The notes under the pieces are model-generated. The model saw only the letters and a list, made by a program, of their open reading frames with translations, searched no databases and was not told the DNA's origin. Of a stretch of 64,000 nucleotides of DNA, positions 51,731 to 60,334 are shown piece after piece. The stretch covers positions 5,065,501 to 5,129,500 of the forward strand of contig NZ_CP027762.1 in NCBI RefSeq assembly GCF_003852315.1, read 5' to 3'. A program made the translations under genes and the position numbers. The stretch's first letter is position 1. Each line of letters begins with the position of its first letter. The stretch is from Pseudomonas sp. LBUM920. GTDB lineage: Bacteria; Pseudomonadota; Gammaproteobacteria; Pseudomonadales; Pseudomonadaceae.

Positions 51731-53083
51731 TTACACCACCATCGACAGCAACATGATAAAGATCAGCGCCACCACCGACAGGATGGTCTCCATCGCTGTC
51801 CAGGTCTTGAACGTCTCGACCACGGTCATGTTGAAGTACTGCTTCACCAGCCAGAAACCCGCATCGTTGACGTGAGACAACACCAGCGAGCCTGCGCCCG
51901 TCGCCAACACCAGCAGCTCACGGTTAACCCCTGGGATCATGCCCACCACCGGCACCACGATGCCTGCGCCGGTGATGGTCGCCACGGTCGCGGAGCCAGT
52001 CGCCACGCGAATCACTGCCGCCACCAGCCACGCCAGCAAAATCGGGTTGATCTGCGCGTTCACGGCCATGTGGCCGATCACATCACCCACGCCGCTGGTC
52101 ACCAGCATCTGCTTGAAACCGCCGCCGGCGCCGATGATCAAAATGATCGCAGCGGTCGGCGCCAGGCTGGCGTCGAGCAGCTTGAGGATCTGCTTGGAAT
52201 GAATGCCCTGGCGATGGCCAAAGGTGTACAGCGACAACAGCAACGCCAGCAGCAACGCGGTGATCGGGTGACCGATCATGTCCATCCAGTTACGAATGGC
52301 GTGGCCGTCCGGCAGCGCGACGTCAGCGAAGGTTTTGAGCAGCATCAGGAACACCGGCAGCAGCACGGTGATCAGGGTAATGCTGAAGCTCGGCAGGTCT
52401 TTGGACTCCGGCTCGCGGGCCAGTTGATCGACCAGCTCCTGGGACGGATTGCCCGGAATGTACTTGGCGATAAACGTACCGAAAATCGGCCCGGCAATGA
52501 TGGCGGTCGGCAGTGCGACGATCAGGCCGTACAGGATGGTCTTGCCGATGTCCGCGCCAAACACGCCGATGGCCAACAGCGGGCCCGGGTGCGGTGGCAC
52601 CAGGCCGTGCACGGCCGACAGGCCGGCGAGCAGCGGGATGCCGATTTTGATCAACGACACGCCGGTGCGGCGCGCGACGATAAACACCAGCGGGATCAGC
52701 AACACAAAACCGATCTCGAAAAACAGCGGGATGCCCACCAGGAACGCGGCGAACATCATCGCCCACTGCACTTTCTCTTTGCCGAAGGCGCGGATCAAGG
52801 TCTGCGCGATCTGATCGGCGCCGCCGGACTCGGCCATCATTTTGCCGAGCATCGTGCCCAGCGCGAGGATGATGCCGACAAAGCCGAGCACGCCGCCAAA
52901 GCCGTCCTGGAACGCCTTGATGATCTTGTCCACGGGCATGCCCGAGGTCAGGCCGAGAAAGCCGGCCGCGATGATCAGTGCAATGAACGGGTGCACCTTG
53001 AACTTGGTGATCAAAAAGATCAGCCCGATGATAGTGACCACTGCATCTAGCAGCAGGTAAGACTCGTGGGACATGCCAAACAT
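51731..53083 (-). CDS. gntP: Gluconate permease GntP
   Basis: A 450-aa GntP-family gluconate:H+ symporter with 12 or more membrane helices. LVPPHPGPLLAIGVFGADIGKTI and the AILIIGAGGGFKQMLVTSGVG stretch are family signatures. It follows gntK, with a 12-bp GATAGCGCTATC operator between them, so it may have its own GntR-controlled promoter. Confidence 0.93.
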   Translation of the reverse strand: MFGMSHESYLLLDAVVTIIGLIFLITKFKVHPFIALIIAAGFLGLTSGMPVDKIIKAFQDGFGGVLGFVGIILALGTMLGKMMAESGGADQIAQTLIRAFGKEKVQWAMMFAAFLVGIPLFFEIGFVLLIPLVFIVARRTGVSLIKIGIPLLAGLSAVHGLVPPHPGPLLAIGVFGADIGKTILYGLIVALPTAIIAGPIFGTFIAKYIPGNPSQELVDQLAREPESKDLPSFSITLITVLLPVFLMLLKTFADVALPDGHAIRNWMDMIGHPITALLLALLLSLYTFGHRQGIHSKQILKLLDASLAPTAAIILIIGAGGGFKQMLVTSGVGDVIGHMAVNAQINPILLAWLVAAVIRVATGSATVATITGAGIVVPVVGMIPGVNRELLVLATGAGSLVLSHVNDAGFWLVKQYFNMTVVETFKTWTAMETILSVVALIFIMLLSMVV

Positions 53084-53143
53084 GGGGGGTCTCTCCTGTT
53101 TGTTGTTGTTATTAAAGCGGGTGTTGAATTTCCTGCCGGGGAT

Positions 53144-53157
53144 AGCGCTATCTTTTC
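53144..53157. promoter_or_regulatory. GntR operator upstream of gntP
   Basis: Reads on the minus strand as AAAAGATAGCGCT, matching AAG-N-TAGCGCT of the Pseudomonas GntR motif; GATAGCGCTATC (53141-53152) is itself a perfect palindrome. It lies in the 84-bp gap between gntK and gntP. Confidence 0.75.
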
Positions 53158-53167
53158 CGGCAAAAAA

Positions 53168-53701
53168 TTAATGGGTTGGTTCAAAGCCGTGTTGCAGCCA
53201 CCAGGCATTGGTTTGCTCGGCCAGGTCCTCGACGCTGTCTTCGCTGGCGTTGAGCGCCAGGGTCAGCGGCTCGCCCACGGGCGATTCAAGGGTGGCGAAC
53301 TGGCTGTCGATCAGGCTGGCCGGCATGAAATGGCCGGGGCGATGGGACACGCGGTCGGCGGCCACGGCGCGGGTCAGCTCCAGGAATACAAAGCCCAGGC
53401 CCGGCGCGGCTTCGCGCAGGTGGTCGCGGTATTTTTTCTTCAGCGCCGAACAGGTCAGCACCGGATGCTCGCCGGCTTTGAGCGAGCGACGCAGTTCATC
53501 GCACAGGATGTCGAGCCAGCCGGCGCGGTCGTCGTCGTTGAGGGGATGGCCGGCGCTCATCTTTTCGATGTTCGCGGCGGGGTGAAAGCTGTCGCCTTCG
53601 ATGGCGGTGGCGCCGTTCAGGCGGCACAGGGCTTCGCTGACGCTGGACTTGCCACAGCCAGAAACACCCATGATGACCAGGGCGGTAACAGGTTGACTCA
53701 T
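53168..53701 (-). CDS. gntK: Gluconokinase GntK
   Basis: A 177-aa gluconokinase that phosphorylates gluconate to 6-phosphogluconate. P-loop IMGVSGCGKSSVSEAL lies at residues ~11-26; SAGHPLNDDDRAGWL, CSALKKKYRDHLR and GHFMPASLIDSQFATLE are the family motifs. Start at the ATG at 53701. It precedes gntP in the same direction. Confidence 0.95.
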   Translation of the reverse strand: MSQPVTALVIMGVSGCGKSSVSEALCRLNGATAIEGDSFHPAANIEKMSAGHPLNDDDRAGWLDILCDELRRSLKAGEHPVLTCSALKKKYRDHLREAAPGLGFVFLELTRAVAADRVSHRPGHFMPASLIDSQFATLESPVGEPLTLALNASEDSVEDLAEQTNAWWLQHGFEPTH

Positions 53702-53722
53702 GAAACACCTCAGGACGCAGAT

Positions 53723-53736
53723 AGCGCTACCTTCGC
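53723..53736. promoter_or_regulatory. GntR operator upstream of gntK
   Basis: GCGAAGGTAGCGCT on the minus strand matches AAG-N-TAGCGCT; located 22-35 bp before gntK. Confidence 0.75.
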
Positions 53737-53874
53737 ACGCTGTAAGGCTAGTGCAAAAACAGGCTTTTCCCGCGCCGACTTGTCATTTTTATGGAGTGAC
53801 GCGTGCATCCTCTCCAACACCGTTGAACCGGATCAGGCAACCCTGCGTTCAAGAATTTGCAGCCTTTTGGAGAC

Positions 53875-53888
53875 AGCGCTACCTTAGT
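53875..53888. promoter_or_regulatory. GntR operator upstream of gntR
   Basis: ACTAAGGTAGCGCT on the minus strand matches the reported ACNAAGNTAGCGCT consensus at every fixed base. It ends 28 bp before the gntR ATG, fitting autorepression. Confidence 0.8.
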
Positions 53889-53916
53889 GCCTCGATTTTT
53901 GTTTGGCAACCGCCTG

Positions 53917-54945
53917 ATGACCTCCAAGAACGATAAAAATACCCGCACCACCGGTCGCCCGACCCTCAATGAAGTAGCCCGCCTGGCCGGCGTCAGCCCG
54001 ATCACCGCCTCCCGCGCCCTGCGTGGCATCAGCACCGTGGCCACCGAGCTGGTGGAAAAAGTGCAATTGGCCGCCGCCGAACTCAACTACGTGGTCAACC
54101 CCGCCGCCCGCGCCCTGGCCTCGGCGCAAAGCCACTCGGTGGTGGTCATCGTGCCGTCGCTGTCCAACCTGCTGTTTATCGAAACCCTGGAAGCCATCCA
54201 CCAAGTGCTGCGGCCCAAGGGCTTTGAAGTGCTGATCGGCAACTCTCACTATTCGCGCGACGAAGAAGAAAACCTGTTGCGCAACTACATGGCCTACCAG
54301 CCACGCGGGTTGCTGCTGACCGGCTTTGACCGCACCGAAAGCGCGCGCCGGATGGTCGAGGCGAGCAATGTGCCGTGTGTGTACATGATGGACCTGGACC
54401 CGAATGCCGGCGTGAACTGTGTGGGCTTCTCGCAATTGGCCGCGGGTGAAACGGCGGCGGCGCATCTGATCTCGCGTGGGCGCAAGCGCCTGGCCTACAT
54501 CGGCGCGCAATTGGACCAGCGCACGTTGCTGCGCGGCGAAGGTTTCCGCCGCGCGCTGCAACAGGCCGGCATGTATGACCCGGCGCTGGAATTGCTGACG
54601 CCGCGCCCCTCCTCCGTGGGTTTGGGTGGCGAGTTGTTTCTACAGTTGCTGGCGGCGCATCCGGAGGTGGATGCGATTTTCTTCGGCAACGACGACCTGG
54701 CCCAGGGCGCACTGCTCGAAGCCCTGCGCCACGGCATCAACGTGCCGGAGCGCGTGGCCGTGTTGGGTTTCAACGACTTGCCCGCCTCTTCTTTCATGGT
54801 GCCGCGCTTGAGCAGCATCAGCACACCGCGTGAAGCGATTGGCCGGCGCTCGGCGGAGCACCTGTTGACGATCATGGCCGGCAACAAGATCGCCAAGCCG
54901 GTGGTGGACATGGGCTTTGAGTTGCAAGTGCGCGAGAGCACCTGA
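53917..54945 (+). CDS. gntR: LacI-family gluconate repressor GntR
   Basis: A 342-aa LacI-family repressor. The HTH reads RPTLNEVARLAGVSPITAS with hinge ALRGISTVA; the periplasmic-binding-like core follows. The ATG at 53917 is chosen, since an operator occupies the region of the alternative GTG at 53887. It is divergent from gntK-gntP, and three copies of its operator lie at the three genes. In P. aeruginosa, gluconate relieves GntR repression. Confidence 0.92.
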   Translation: MTSKNDKNTRTTGRPTLNEVARLAGVSPITASRALRGISTVATELVEKVQLAAAELNYVVNPAARALASAQSHSVVVIVPSLSNLLFIETLEAIHQVLRPKGFEVLIGNSHYSRDEEENLLRNYMAYQPRGLLLTGFDRTESARRMVEASNVPCVYMMDLDPNAGVNCVGFSQLAAGETAAAHLISRGRKRLAYIGAQLDQRTLLRGEGFRRALQQAGMYDPALELLTPRPSSVGLGGELFLQLLAAHPEVDAIFFGNDDLAQGALLEALRHGINVPERVAVLGFNDLPASSFMVPRLSSISTPREAIGRRSAEHLLTIMAGNKIAKPVVDMGFELQVREST

Positions 54946-54972
54946 TTGTTGAAGGCCAGACACACTCAACGT

Positions 54973-55059
54973 GTGGGAGCTGGCTTGCCGGCGATGGTGG
55001 AGTGTCAGGCAACGATGTGTTGACGGACTCACCGCTATCGCAGGCAAGCCAGCTCCCAC
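54973..55059. repeat. REPIN (GTGGGAGCTGGCTTGC type)
   Basis: An 87-bp inverted pair with GTGGGAGCTGGCTTGCCGGC and its complement, after gntR. Confidence 0.93.
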
Positions 55060-55221
55060 CTTTTTTACCGTGCCCGCTTGAGATGTAGGACGCCTGTAGG
55101 ACGCGGCTGACATTGCGGTCAGCGCCTTGCCCGGCTGCCTACGCTTACGTCAGAATCCGCCGGCTTGTGCGCTTGGGTGGTGGTCTTTAAGGTTTGCCGG
55201 TCGCTGAATTTCTCGGTGATC
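55060..55221. other. Intergenic DNA upstream of the structured leader
   Basis: Repeated GTAGGACGC (GATGTAGGACGCCTGTAGGACGCGG at 55081 on, shown only as type) and a GCTGACATTGCGGTCAGC hairpin (55107-55124) are visible. It should contain the promoter for the 79-aa gene; no consensus could be fixed. Confidence 0.4.
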
Positions 55222-55400
55222 GGGTTTAGTAGCCCTACTTTTGGACACTCTTAGTGCATGAGCCTCATCTGAGTTTGATGGCGGCTGTGCGTAGGGCATC
55301 TTCGGGTGCGCCGGCTTTGAGTGTCCACCGGTCTACTAACCTGCGTACAGCTGCCACCCCTCGTTTAGTAGCGATCCGGCGGCGGCCTGTTTCCAGGACG
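55222..55400 (+). promoter_or_regulatory. Candidate structured leader RNA of the 79-aa gene
   Basis: Several helices nest in the upstream region. P1: TTAGTAG (55226-55232) with CTACTAA (55333-55339). P2: GGACACTC (55243-55250) with GAGTGTCC (55319-55326). P3: CATC/GATG (55266-55280). P4: GCATC-TTCG-GGTGC (55296-55309), closed by a C(UUCG)G tetraloop. A second TTAGTAG at 55365-55371 can also pair with CTACTAA, so two exclusive folds exist. A short hairpin CCTG/CAGG (55386-55397) covers part of the AGGA ribosome-binding site (55395-55398), 7 nt before the ATG. Whether it is an RNA switch is inferred. Confidence 0.6.
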
Positions 55401-55405
55401 CTCAA

Positions 55406-55645
55406 ATGATCAAAGAAACTGAAAAACCGGTAACTACTCTTTTCACCATCACGCCCGATACACCCATCGAGTCCCTACTGATCAACAGCTACGAAACCGT
55501 GTGTTCCGTCAGCGCCTTGTTGCTCGACCTGTCCGATGACCTCACCGGCAAGCACCGCGACATAGCCCTCGCCATTCACCAATTGAGCGAGCTATCAGTG
55601 CTCATGGTAGGCAAAGCCATGGACCAGCACACACCGCGCACCTAA
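55406..55645 (+). CDS. Small DUF6124/DUF3077-like protein
   Basis: A 79-aa acidic-to-neutral helical protein, similar in pattern to the small Pseudomonas DUF3077/DUF6124 family (FTITPDTPIESLLINSYETV, LLLDLSDDLTGKHRDIALAI). No function is known and there is no signal peptide or membrane segment. AGGA lies 7 nt before the ATG. It is preceded by an unusually structured leader. Confidence 0.72.
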   Translation: MIKETEKPVTTLFTITPDTPIESLLINSYETVCSVSALLLDLSDDLTGKHRDIALAIHQLSELSVLMVGKAMDQHTPRT

Positions 55646-55666
55646 CGCCTAGCTCGGTTTAAAAAT

Positions 55667-55753
55667 GTGGGAGCTGGCTTGCCTGCGATGGCGGCGGGTC
55701 AGCTATAAATGGGCTGACTGACCCGCCGCCTTCGCGGGCAAGCCCGCTCCCAC
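55667..55753. repeat. Chimeric REPIN
   Basis: The left arm is of the GTGGGAGCTGGCTTGCCTGC type and the right arm of the GCGGGCAAGCCCGCTCCCAC type, so the two arms belong to different subtypes and pair with mismatches. Confidence 0.88.
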
Positions 55754-55780
55754 CTTTACCGTGCCCACTTGAGGGCGAGG

Positions 55781-56656
55781 TTAATCCGCTGAAGCCAGCA
55801 TGTTCACCAATGCCGACGCCCCCTTATGCAACGGCTGATTTTTCAACCACACCGCATTCACCACCATGGCCAGCCCGTTCTCGATGTTCTTGAAGTTCAA
55901 GCGCCGCAAGCGCCCCGCCGCCAACAACGGCGCCACCACCGACTGCGGGAAGTTGCCCCAACCCAGCCCGGCTTCCACCATTTCCAGCGCCATGCCCAGG
56001 GTGTCGGTCCGCCAATAGGATTGCCCCACCAGGGGTCGACAATCGCTGAGAGGCAAGTCCCGGCCGGCCACCAGAATCTGTCGCACCCGCACCAAGTCTT
56101 CCAAAAACGGCTCACCGCCCGCCTGGGGGTGGCGCGGGCTGATACAGGCCATCAGTTGCTCGCTGCCGACAAACTGAAACCGCTCCAGCACATTCACGCT
56201 CAAGCCCGCATAGGCCAGGCACAGCTGTACCCGGCCGCTGTGCAGCAGCTGCAAAGCGTCATCTTGCGGGGCGGTCAGCACTTCGATATCAAGCAACGGG
56301 AATTGCTCACTGAGCTCGCCAATGGCGGCCAGCAGGCGGCGCGTATTGATGTCGGCCCCCACGCCAATCGACAGCTTGCTCTCCAGCCCTTGGGACAGCT
56401 GCAACGCATGCACCTGCAACTGTTTGAGTTGCTCGGCCATCAGCCGTGCATGGGGAATCAACGCCAGCGCCAGGTCGGTGGGCACCGGCTCGCGGTGGCT
56501 GCGATCGAACAACGGGTAACCCAGCTCAGCTTCAAGGTTGGCAATGCCCATGCTCACCGCTGAAGGCACTTTGCCCAACGCCCGCGCCGCCGCCGAAAAC
56601 GAGCCACGCTCCACCACCGCCAGGAACAACTGGACACTGTCACTGGTAAAACTCAT
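55781..56656 (-). CDS. LysR-family regulator of the second PACE pump
   Basis: A 291-aa LysR protein. HTH: LFLAVVERGSFSAAARALG then VPSAVSMGIANLEAELG. I start at the ATG at 56656 (MSFTSDS), since the longer frame crosses the divergent promoter. It is divergent from the PACE gene at 56766 across 109 bp. Confidence 0.88.
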   Translation of the reverse strand: MSFTSDSVQLFLAVVERGSFSAAARALGKVPSAVSMGIANLEAELGYPLFDRSHREPVPTDLALALIPHARLMAEQLKQLQVHALQLSQGLESKLSIGVGADINTRRLLAAIGELSEQFPLLDIEVLTAPQDDALQLLHSGRVQLCLAYAGLSVNVLERFQFVGSEQLMACISPRHPQAGGEPFLEDLVRVRQILVAGRDLPLSDCRPLVGQSYWRTDTLGMALEMVEAGLGWGNFPQSVVAPLLAAGRLRRLNFKNIENGLAMVVNAVWLKNQPLHKGASALVNMLASAD

Positions 56657-56765
56657 CGCGCCACCTATCAATAAAACTGAAATCTTCTGACTTTTAGTAT
56701 CAGCCAAACTGACGCTATCGTCTGCGCCCTCTGACGTTCCTGTCACGTAAAAAAGAGGAAGTGCT

Positions 56766-57200
56766 ATGCAAGGCGTGAAACGCAAATTGGTGTATGTGTC
56801 GCTCTATGAGCTGATCGGCATGACCTTCTCGGCGCTAGGGCTGGCGCTGCTGTCGGGCACTCACCCGTCCAGCACAGGGCCGTTGGCTGTGGTCATCACG
56901 ACCATCGCGGTCACCTGGAATTTCATCTACACCTCACTGTTCGAGCGCTGGGAAAGCCGTCAAGCCGACCGCACGCGCACCGTCAAACGGCGGATTGCCC
57001 ACGCGGTCGGGTTTCAACTGACGCTGATCGTCTTCCTGATTCCGCTGATCGCCTGGTGGATGAAGGTCAGCCTGGTCCAGGCGTTTGTGCTGGACCTGGC
57101 GTTGATCCTGTTCATTCCCTGCTACACGTTTGCCTTCAACTGGCTGTTCGACCGCACCTTCGGTTTGCCCGCGTCGGCGTTGCCGGTCACAACCGCGTAG
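56766..57200 (+). CDS. PACE-family efflux transporter (second copy)
   Basis: A 144-aa PACE protein: four membrane helices in two repeats; RKLVYVSLYELIGMTFSALG and VTWNFIYTSLFERWESRQAD then RIAHAVGFQLTLIVFLIPLI. The pattern matches the pump at 42542, but helix sequences differ clearly, so this is a paralogue and not a recent copy. GAGGAAG lies 10 nt before the ATG. Confidence 0.88.
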   Translation: MQGVKRKLVYVSLYELIGMTFSALGLALLSGTHPSSTGPLAVVITTIAVTWNFIYTSLFERWESRQADRTRTVKRRIAHAVGFQLTLIVFLIPLIAWWMKVSLVQAFVLDLALILFIPCYTFAFNWLFDRTFGLPASALPVTTA

Positions 57201-57259
57201 CGTCGAAGGTTTACCCCTGATAGATTCCCATGGGTCATCTCCATCGTCAGGGAAGTACC

Positions 57260-57892
57260 ATGGGACACTCACTGAAAATCCTCGGCCGCACGTCCTCCAT
57301 CAACGTGCGCAAAGTGCTCTGGACCTGCCAGGAACTGGGCATCGACTACGTGCGCGAAGACTGGGGCATCGGTTTCAAACCCACCCAGTCGGCCGAATTC
57401 CTCGCCCTGAACCCCAACGCCCAGGTGCCGGTGCTGATCGACGACCACGGCGTGCTGTGGGAATCCAACACCATCTGCCGCTACCTGATAGGCCTTTACC
57501 AGCGCCACGACCTGTTGCCCGCCGAACCGGCGCCACGCGCTCGGGTCGAGCAGTGGATGGACTGGCAAGCCACCGAACTCAACCGCGCCTGGGGCGATGC
57601 GTTCACCGCTCTGGTGCGCAACAACCCGGACGGTCTCGACCCGGCGCAGATAGTCGCCGCCGTGCGGGTATGGAACGACAAGATGGGCCTGCTGGAGCAA
57701 CAGCTGGCCAAGACCGGCGCCTACGTGGCTGGCGACGAATTCACCCTCGCCGATATCCTCATCGGCCTCTCGGTGCATCGCTGGCAGAACACCCCGATGG
57801 AGCGCCCGCCCTACCCCGCAGTGGCGGCCTACTACCAGCGCCTCAGCCAACGCCCGGGCTTTCAGACCTTCGCCCTTGGCGGTCATAACTGA
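57260..57892 (+). CDS. Glutathione S-transferase
   Basis: A 210-aa GST: thioredoxin-like N-domain (LGRTSSINVRKVLWTCQELG, with SSINVRK in the active-site region; ESNTICRYLIGLY) and helical C-domain (ADILIGLSVHRW). I use the ATG at 57260, with AGGGA 7 nt upstream; an earlier in-frame start is less likely. It lies 16 bp before the epimerase gene, so the two probably form an operon. Confidence 0.9.
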   Translation: MGHSLKILGRTSSINVRKVLWTCQELGIDYVREDWGIGFKPTQSAEFLALNPNAQVPVLIDDHGVLWESNTICRYLIGLYQRHDLLPAEPAPRARVEQWMDWQATELNRAWGDAFTALVRNNPDGLDPAQIVAAVRVWNDKMGLLEQQLAKTGAYVAGDEFTLADILIGLSVHRWQNTPMERPPYPAVAAYYQRLSQRPGFQTFALGGHN

Positions 57893-57907
57893 AACAAGGA
57901 CACCACC

Positions 57908-58645
57908 GTGAAAGGACTCAACGTATTGCTCACCGGCGCCTGCGGCAGAATCGGCAAGGTGTTTTTCGAAGCCTCGAAAGACCGCTACCGCTTCACCCTT
58001 ACTGACCGCATCGCACCGGACTTCGACCTGGGCGAGCACCGTTACATAAAAGCCGACCTCAGCGACAAAGCCAGCCTGGCCGGCCTGCTCAACGGCATCG
58101 ACGTGATCGTGCACCTGTCAGGCATCCCCGACGCCAGCGCCGCGTTCGAGGACCTGCTGCCCAACAACATCCTCGCCACCACCTACCTGTTCGAAGCCGC
58201 CGTGGCCGCGGGCGTAACACGCCTGGTGTACGCCAGCAGCGCGCAAGCCATCGAGGGCTACCCGGTTGACCGGCAGATCACGCCCGGCATGCAGGTCATG
58301 CCCGGCAACCTCTACGGCGTGAGCAAATGCTACGGCGAGGCGCTGTGCAGCTACTACGCGGCAAAAACCGCGCTGTCGACCATTGCCCTGCGCATCGGCG
58401 CCTTCGAATCGCGCCAAGCCCCCGACCTGAACAACGCCCGCGACCTCAGCGCCTGGCTCAGCCCGCGTGACGCCGTGCAATTGCTGCAACGTTCGGTTGA
58501 CGTCGAAGGGGTCAAACACCTGATCGCCCACGGCATTTCCAATAACCGCTTCAAGCGCCTGGACTTGAGCGAAACCACACGGGTGCTGGGCTATCAGCCG
58601 GTGGATGATGCATTCCAGACCTTCGAGATGCCCATCACCTACTGA
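57908..58645 (+). CDS. NAD-dependent epimerase/dehydratase (uronate dehydrogenase-like)
   Basis: A 245-aa extended-SDR protein. Rossmann motif TGACGRIG (residues ~9-16), YASSAQAIEGYP and the catalytic NLYGVSKCYGEAL are present. The pattern (ASS, YG.SK..GE, NR at the end) recalls uronate dehydrogenase, which oxidises hexuronic acids. The start is a GTG with AAGGA 9 nt upstream. It follows the GST gene by 15 bp and precedes an MFS gene. Confidence 0.85.
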   Translation: MKGLNVLLTGACGRIGKVFFEASKDRYRFTLTDRIAPDFDLGEHRYIKADLSDKASLAGLLNGIDVIVHLSGIPDASAAFEDLLPNNILATTYLFEAAVAAGVTRLVYASSAQAIEGYPVDRQITPGMQVMPGNLYGVSKCYGEALCSYYAAKTALSTIALRIGAFESRQAPDLNNARDLSAWLSPRDAVQLLQRSVDVEGVKHLIAHGISNNRFKRLDLSETTRVLGYQPVDDAFQTFEMPITY

Positions 58646-58650
58646 CCCCC

Positions 58651-58687
58651 TGCGCCATAAAACCTTCAAACCGGAAGGCTTGGCGCA
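58651..58687. terminator. Stem-loop after the epimerase gene
   Basis: TGCGCCA (58651-58657) with TGGCGCA (58681-58687) and an inner CCTTC/GAAGG stem. The following bases lack a T run, so termination is uncertain. Confidence 0.5.
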
Positions 58688-58785
58688 ATAAATCGGCAAT
58701 TGCGTGCCGTGGCGCACGCAATTTCACAAGCGCCGGTTTACGTTAGCCCGCTAAGATTCCAGGTCACTGCCCCTGGAATCCGCCC

Positions 58786-60201
58786 ATGTCGACACTCACC
58801 GCCTCAGCCACGGACGGCATTGACCCGATCCGTGCCGCCCACATCAGCGCGCGCATTGACCGCTTGCCCGCCGTCGCCACGCTCTGGCGCCTGGTGGCGT
58901 TGCTGTCGATCGGCGGTTTTTTCGAGCTGTATGACTTGTTCCAGACCGCCTATATCAGCCCCGGCCTGATCAGCGACGGGATTTTCCACACTGGCAGCGA
59001 GGGCGTGTTCGGGTTCTCCGACCAGGCCGCTTTCGCCTCGGCAACCTTCCTCGGCCTGTTCCTCGGCGCCAGCCTGCTCAGTCCCATTGCCGACCGCTTC
59101 GGGCGTCGGGCGATCTTCACCTTCGCGTTGATCTGGTACACCGTCGCGACGGTGTTGATGGGCATCCAGACCTCCGCCCTGGGCATCATCTGCATGCGCT
59201 TTCTGGTGGGCATTGGCCTGGGCATCGAACTGGTGACCATTGACGCCTACCTTTCGGAACTGGTGCCCAAGCGCATGCGCAGTTCGGCCTTTGCCTTTGC
59301 GTTTTTCATCCAGTTTTTGTCAGTGCCGGCGGTGGCGTTGATGTCATGGTGGCTGGTGCCCCAGGCGCCGTTCGGGGTGTCGGGCTGGCGCTGGGTGGTA
59401 CTCAGCAGCGCAGTGTTTGCGCTGTTTATCTGGCAACTGCGCAAGCGTCTGCCGGAGTCACCGCGCTGGCTGGCGCAGAAAGGCCGTTTCGACCAGGCCG
59501 GTCAGATCATGGACAGCCTGGAAGCACGCTGCCAGAAAGACCACGGCAAAGCGCTGGATGAACCCGAACCCGAAGCGGTCAGCGTGCAGGGCAACGGCCG
59601 TTTTGCCGATATCTGGCAACCGCCTTACCGCCGCCGCGCGTTGATGCTGATTGTGTTTCATGTGTTCCAGGCCATCGGCTTTTTCGGCTTCGGCAATTGG
59701 CTGCCGGCGTTGCTCTCGGGCCAGGGCGTGAGCGTGACCCACAGCTTGCTGTACGCCTTTATCATCACCCTCGCCTACCCGCTGGGCCCGTTGCTGTTTG
59801 TGAAGGTGGCCAACCGCTTCGAAAACAAATGGCAGATCGTCGGCTCGGCCATGGGCGCGATGATCTTCGGCAGCCTGTTCGCCCTGCAAACCACGGCCGT
59901 GGGGCTGGTGATCTGCGGGGTGATGATCACCTTTTGCAACGCCTGGCTGAGCTTCAGTTATCACTCGTACCAAAGCGAACTGTTCCCCACCAATATCCGC
60001 GCGCGGGCGGTGGGCTTCTGCTATTCGTTCAGCCGTTTGTCCACGGTGTTCAGCAGCCTGTTGATCGGTTTTATCCTCGAACACCTGGGCACGCCGGGCG
60101 TGCTGGCGTTCATCGCCAGCAGCATGTTGATCGTGATGATCACCATCAGCTGGTTCGGGCCGCGCACGCGTAACCTGGCACTGGAAAATATTGCGCACTG
60201 A
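58786..60201 (+). CDS. MFS transporter (sugar/organic acid type)
   Basis: A 471-aa major facilitator of the metabolite:H+ symporter type. ADRFGRRAIFTFAL is the helix 2-3 loop and ESPRWLAQKGR follows the sixth helix; SELFPTNIRARAVG is the C-half signature. About twelve helices. A solute such as a sugar acid is possible given the neighbouring epimerase; this is inference. Confidence 0.9.
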   Translation: MSTLTASATDGIDPIRAAHISARIDRLPAVATLWRLVALLSIGGFFELYDLFQTAYISPGLISDGIFHTGSEGVFGFSDQAAFASATFLGLFLGASLLSPIADRFGRRAIFTFALIWYTVATVLMGIQTSALGIICMRFLVGIGLGIELVTIDAYLSELVPKRMRSSAFAFAFFIQFLSVPAVALMSWWLVPQAPFGVSGWRWVVLSSAVFALFIWQLRKRLPESPRWLAQKGRFDQAGQIMDSLEARCQKDHGKALDEPEPEAVSVQGNGRFADIWQPPYRRRALMLIVFHVFQAIGFFGFGNWLPALLSGQGVSVTHSLLYAFIITLAYPLGPLLFVKVANRFENKWQIVGSAMGAMIFGSLFALQTTAVGLVICGVMITFCNAWLSFSYHSYQSELFPTNIRARAVGFCYSFSRLSTVFSSLLIGFILEHLGTPGVLAFIASSMLIVMITISWFGPRTRNLALENIAH

Positions 60202-60334
60202 CGGCAAGCCTTGGCCGCCGGCGGGCCAAAGGTTGCCGCGGCAGCGGTGTCATCCCCAATAAAACCGGGCACATCGCCCTCGGCATGCTATTTGCTCCAC
60301 CTCAAACACCGAACACATCCTCAGGTGACCGATC

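Noticed and set aside
51722..53050. A 442-codon His/Gln/Arg-rich frame antisense to gntP
   Set aside because: Composition is typical of the reverse strand of a membrane-protein gene; gntP has clear motifs.
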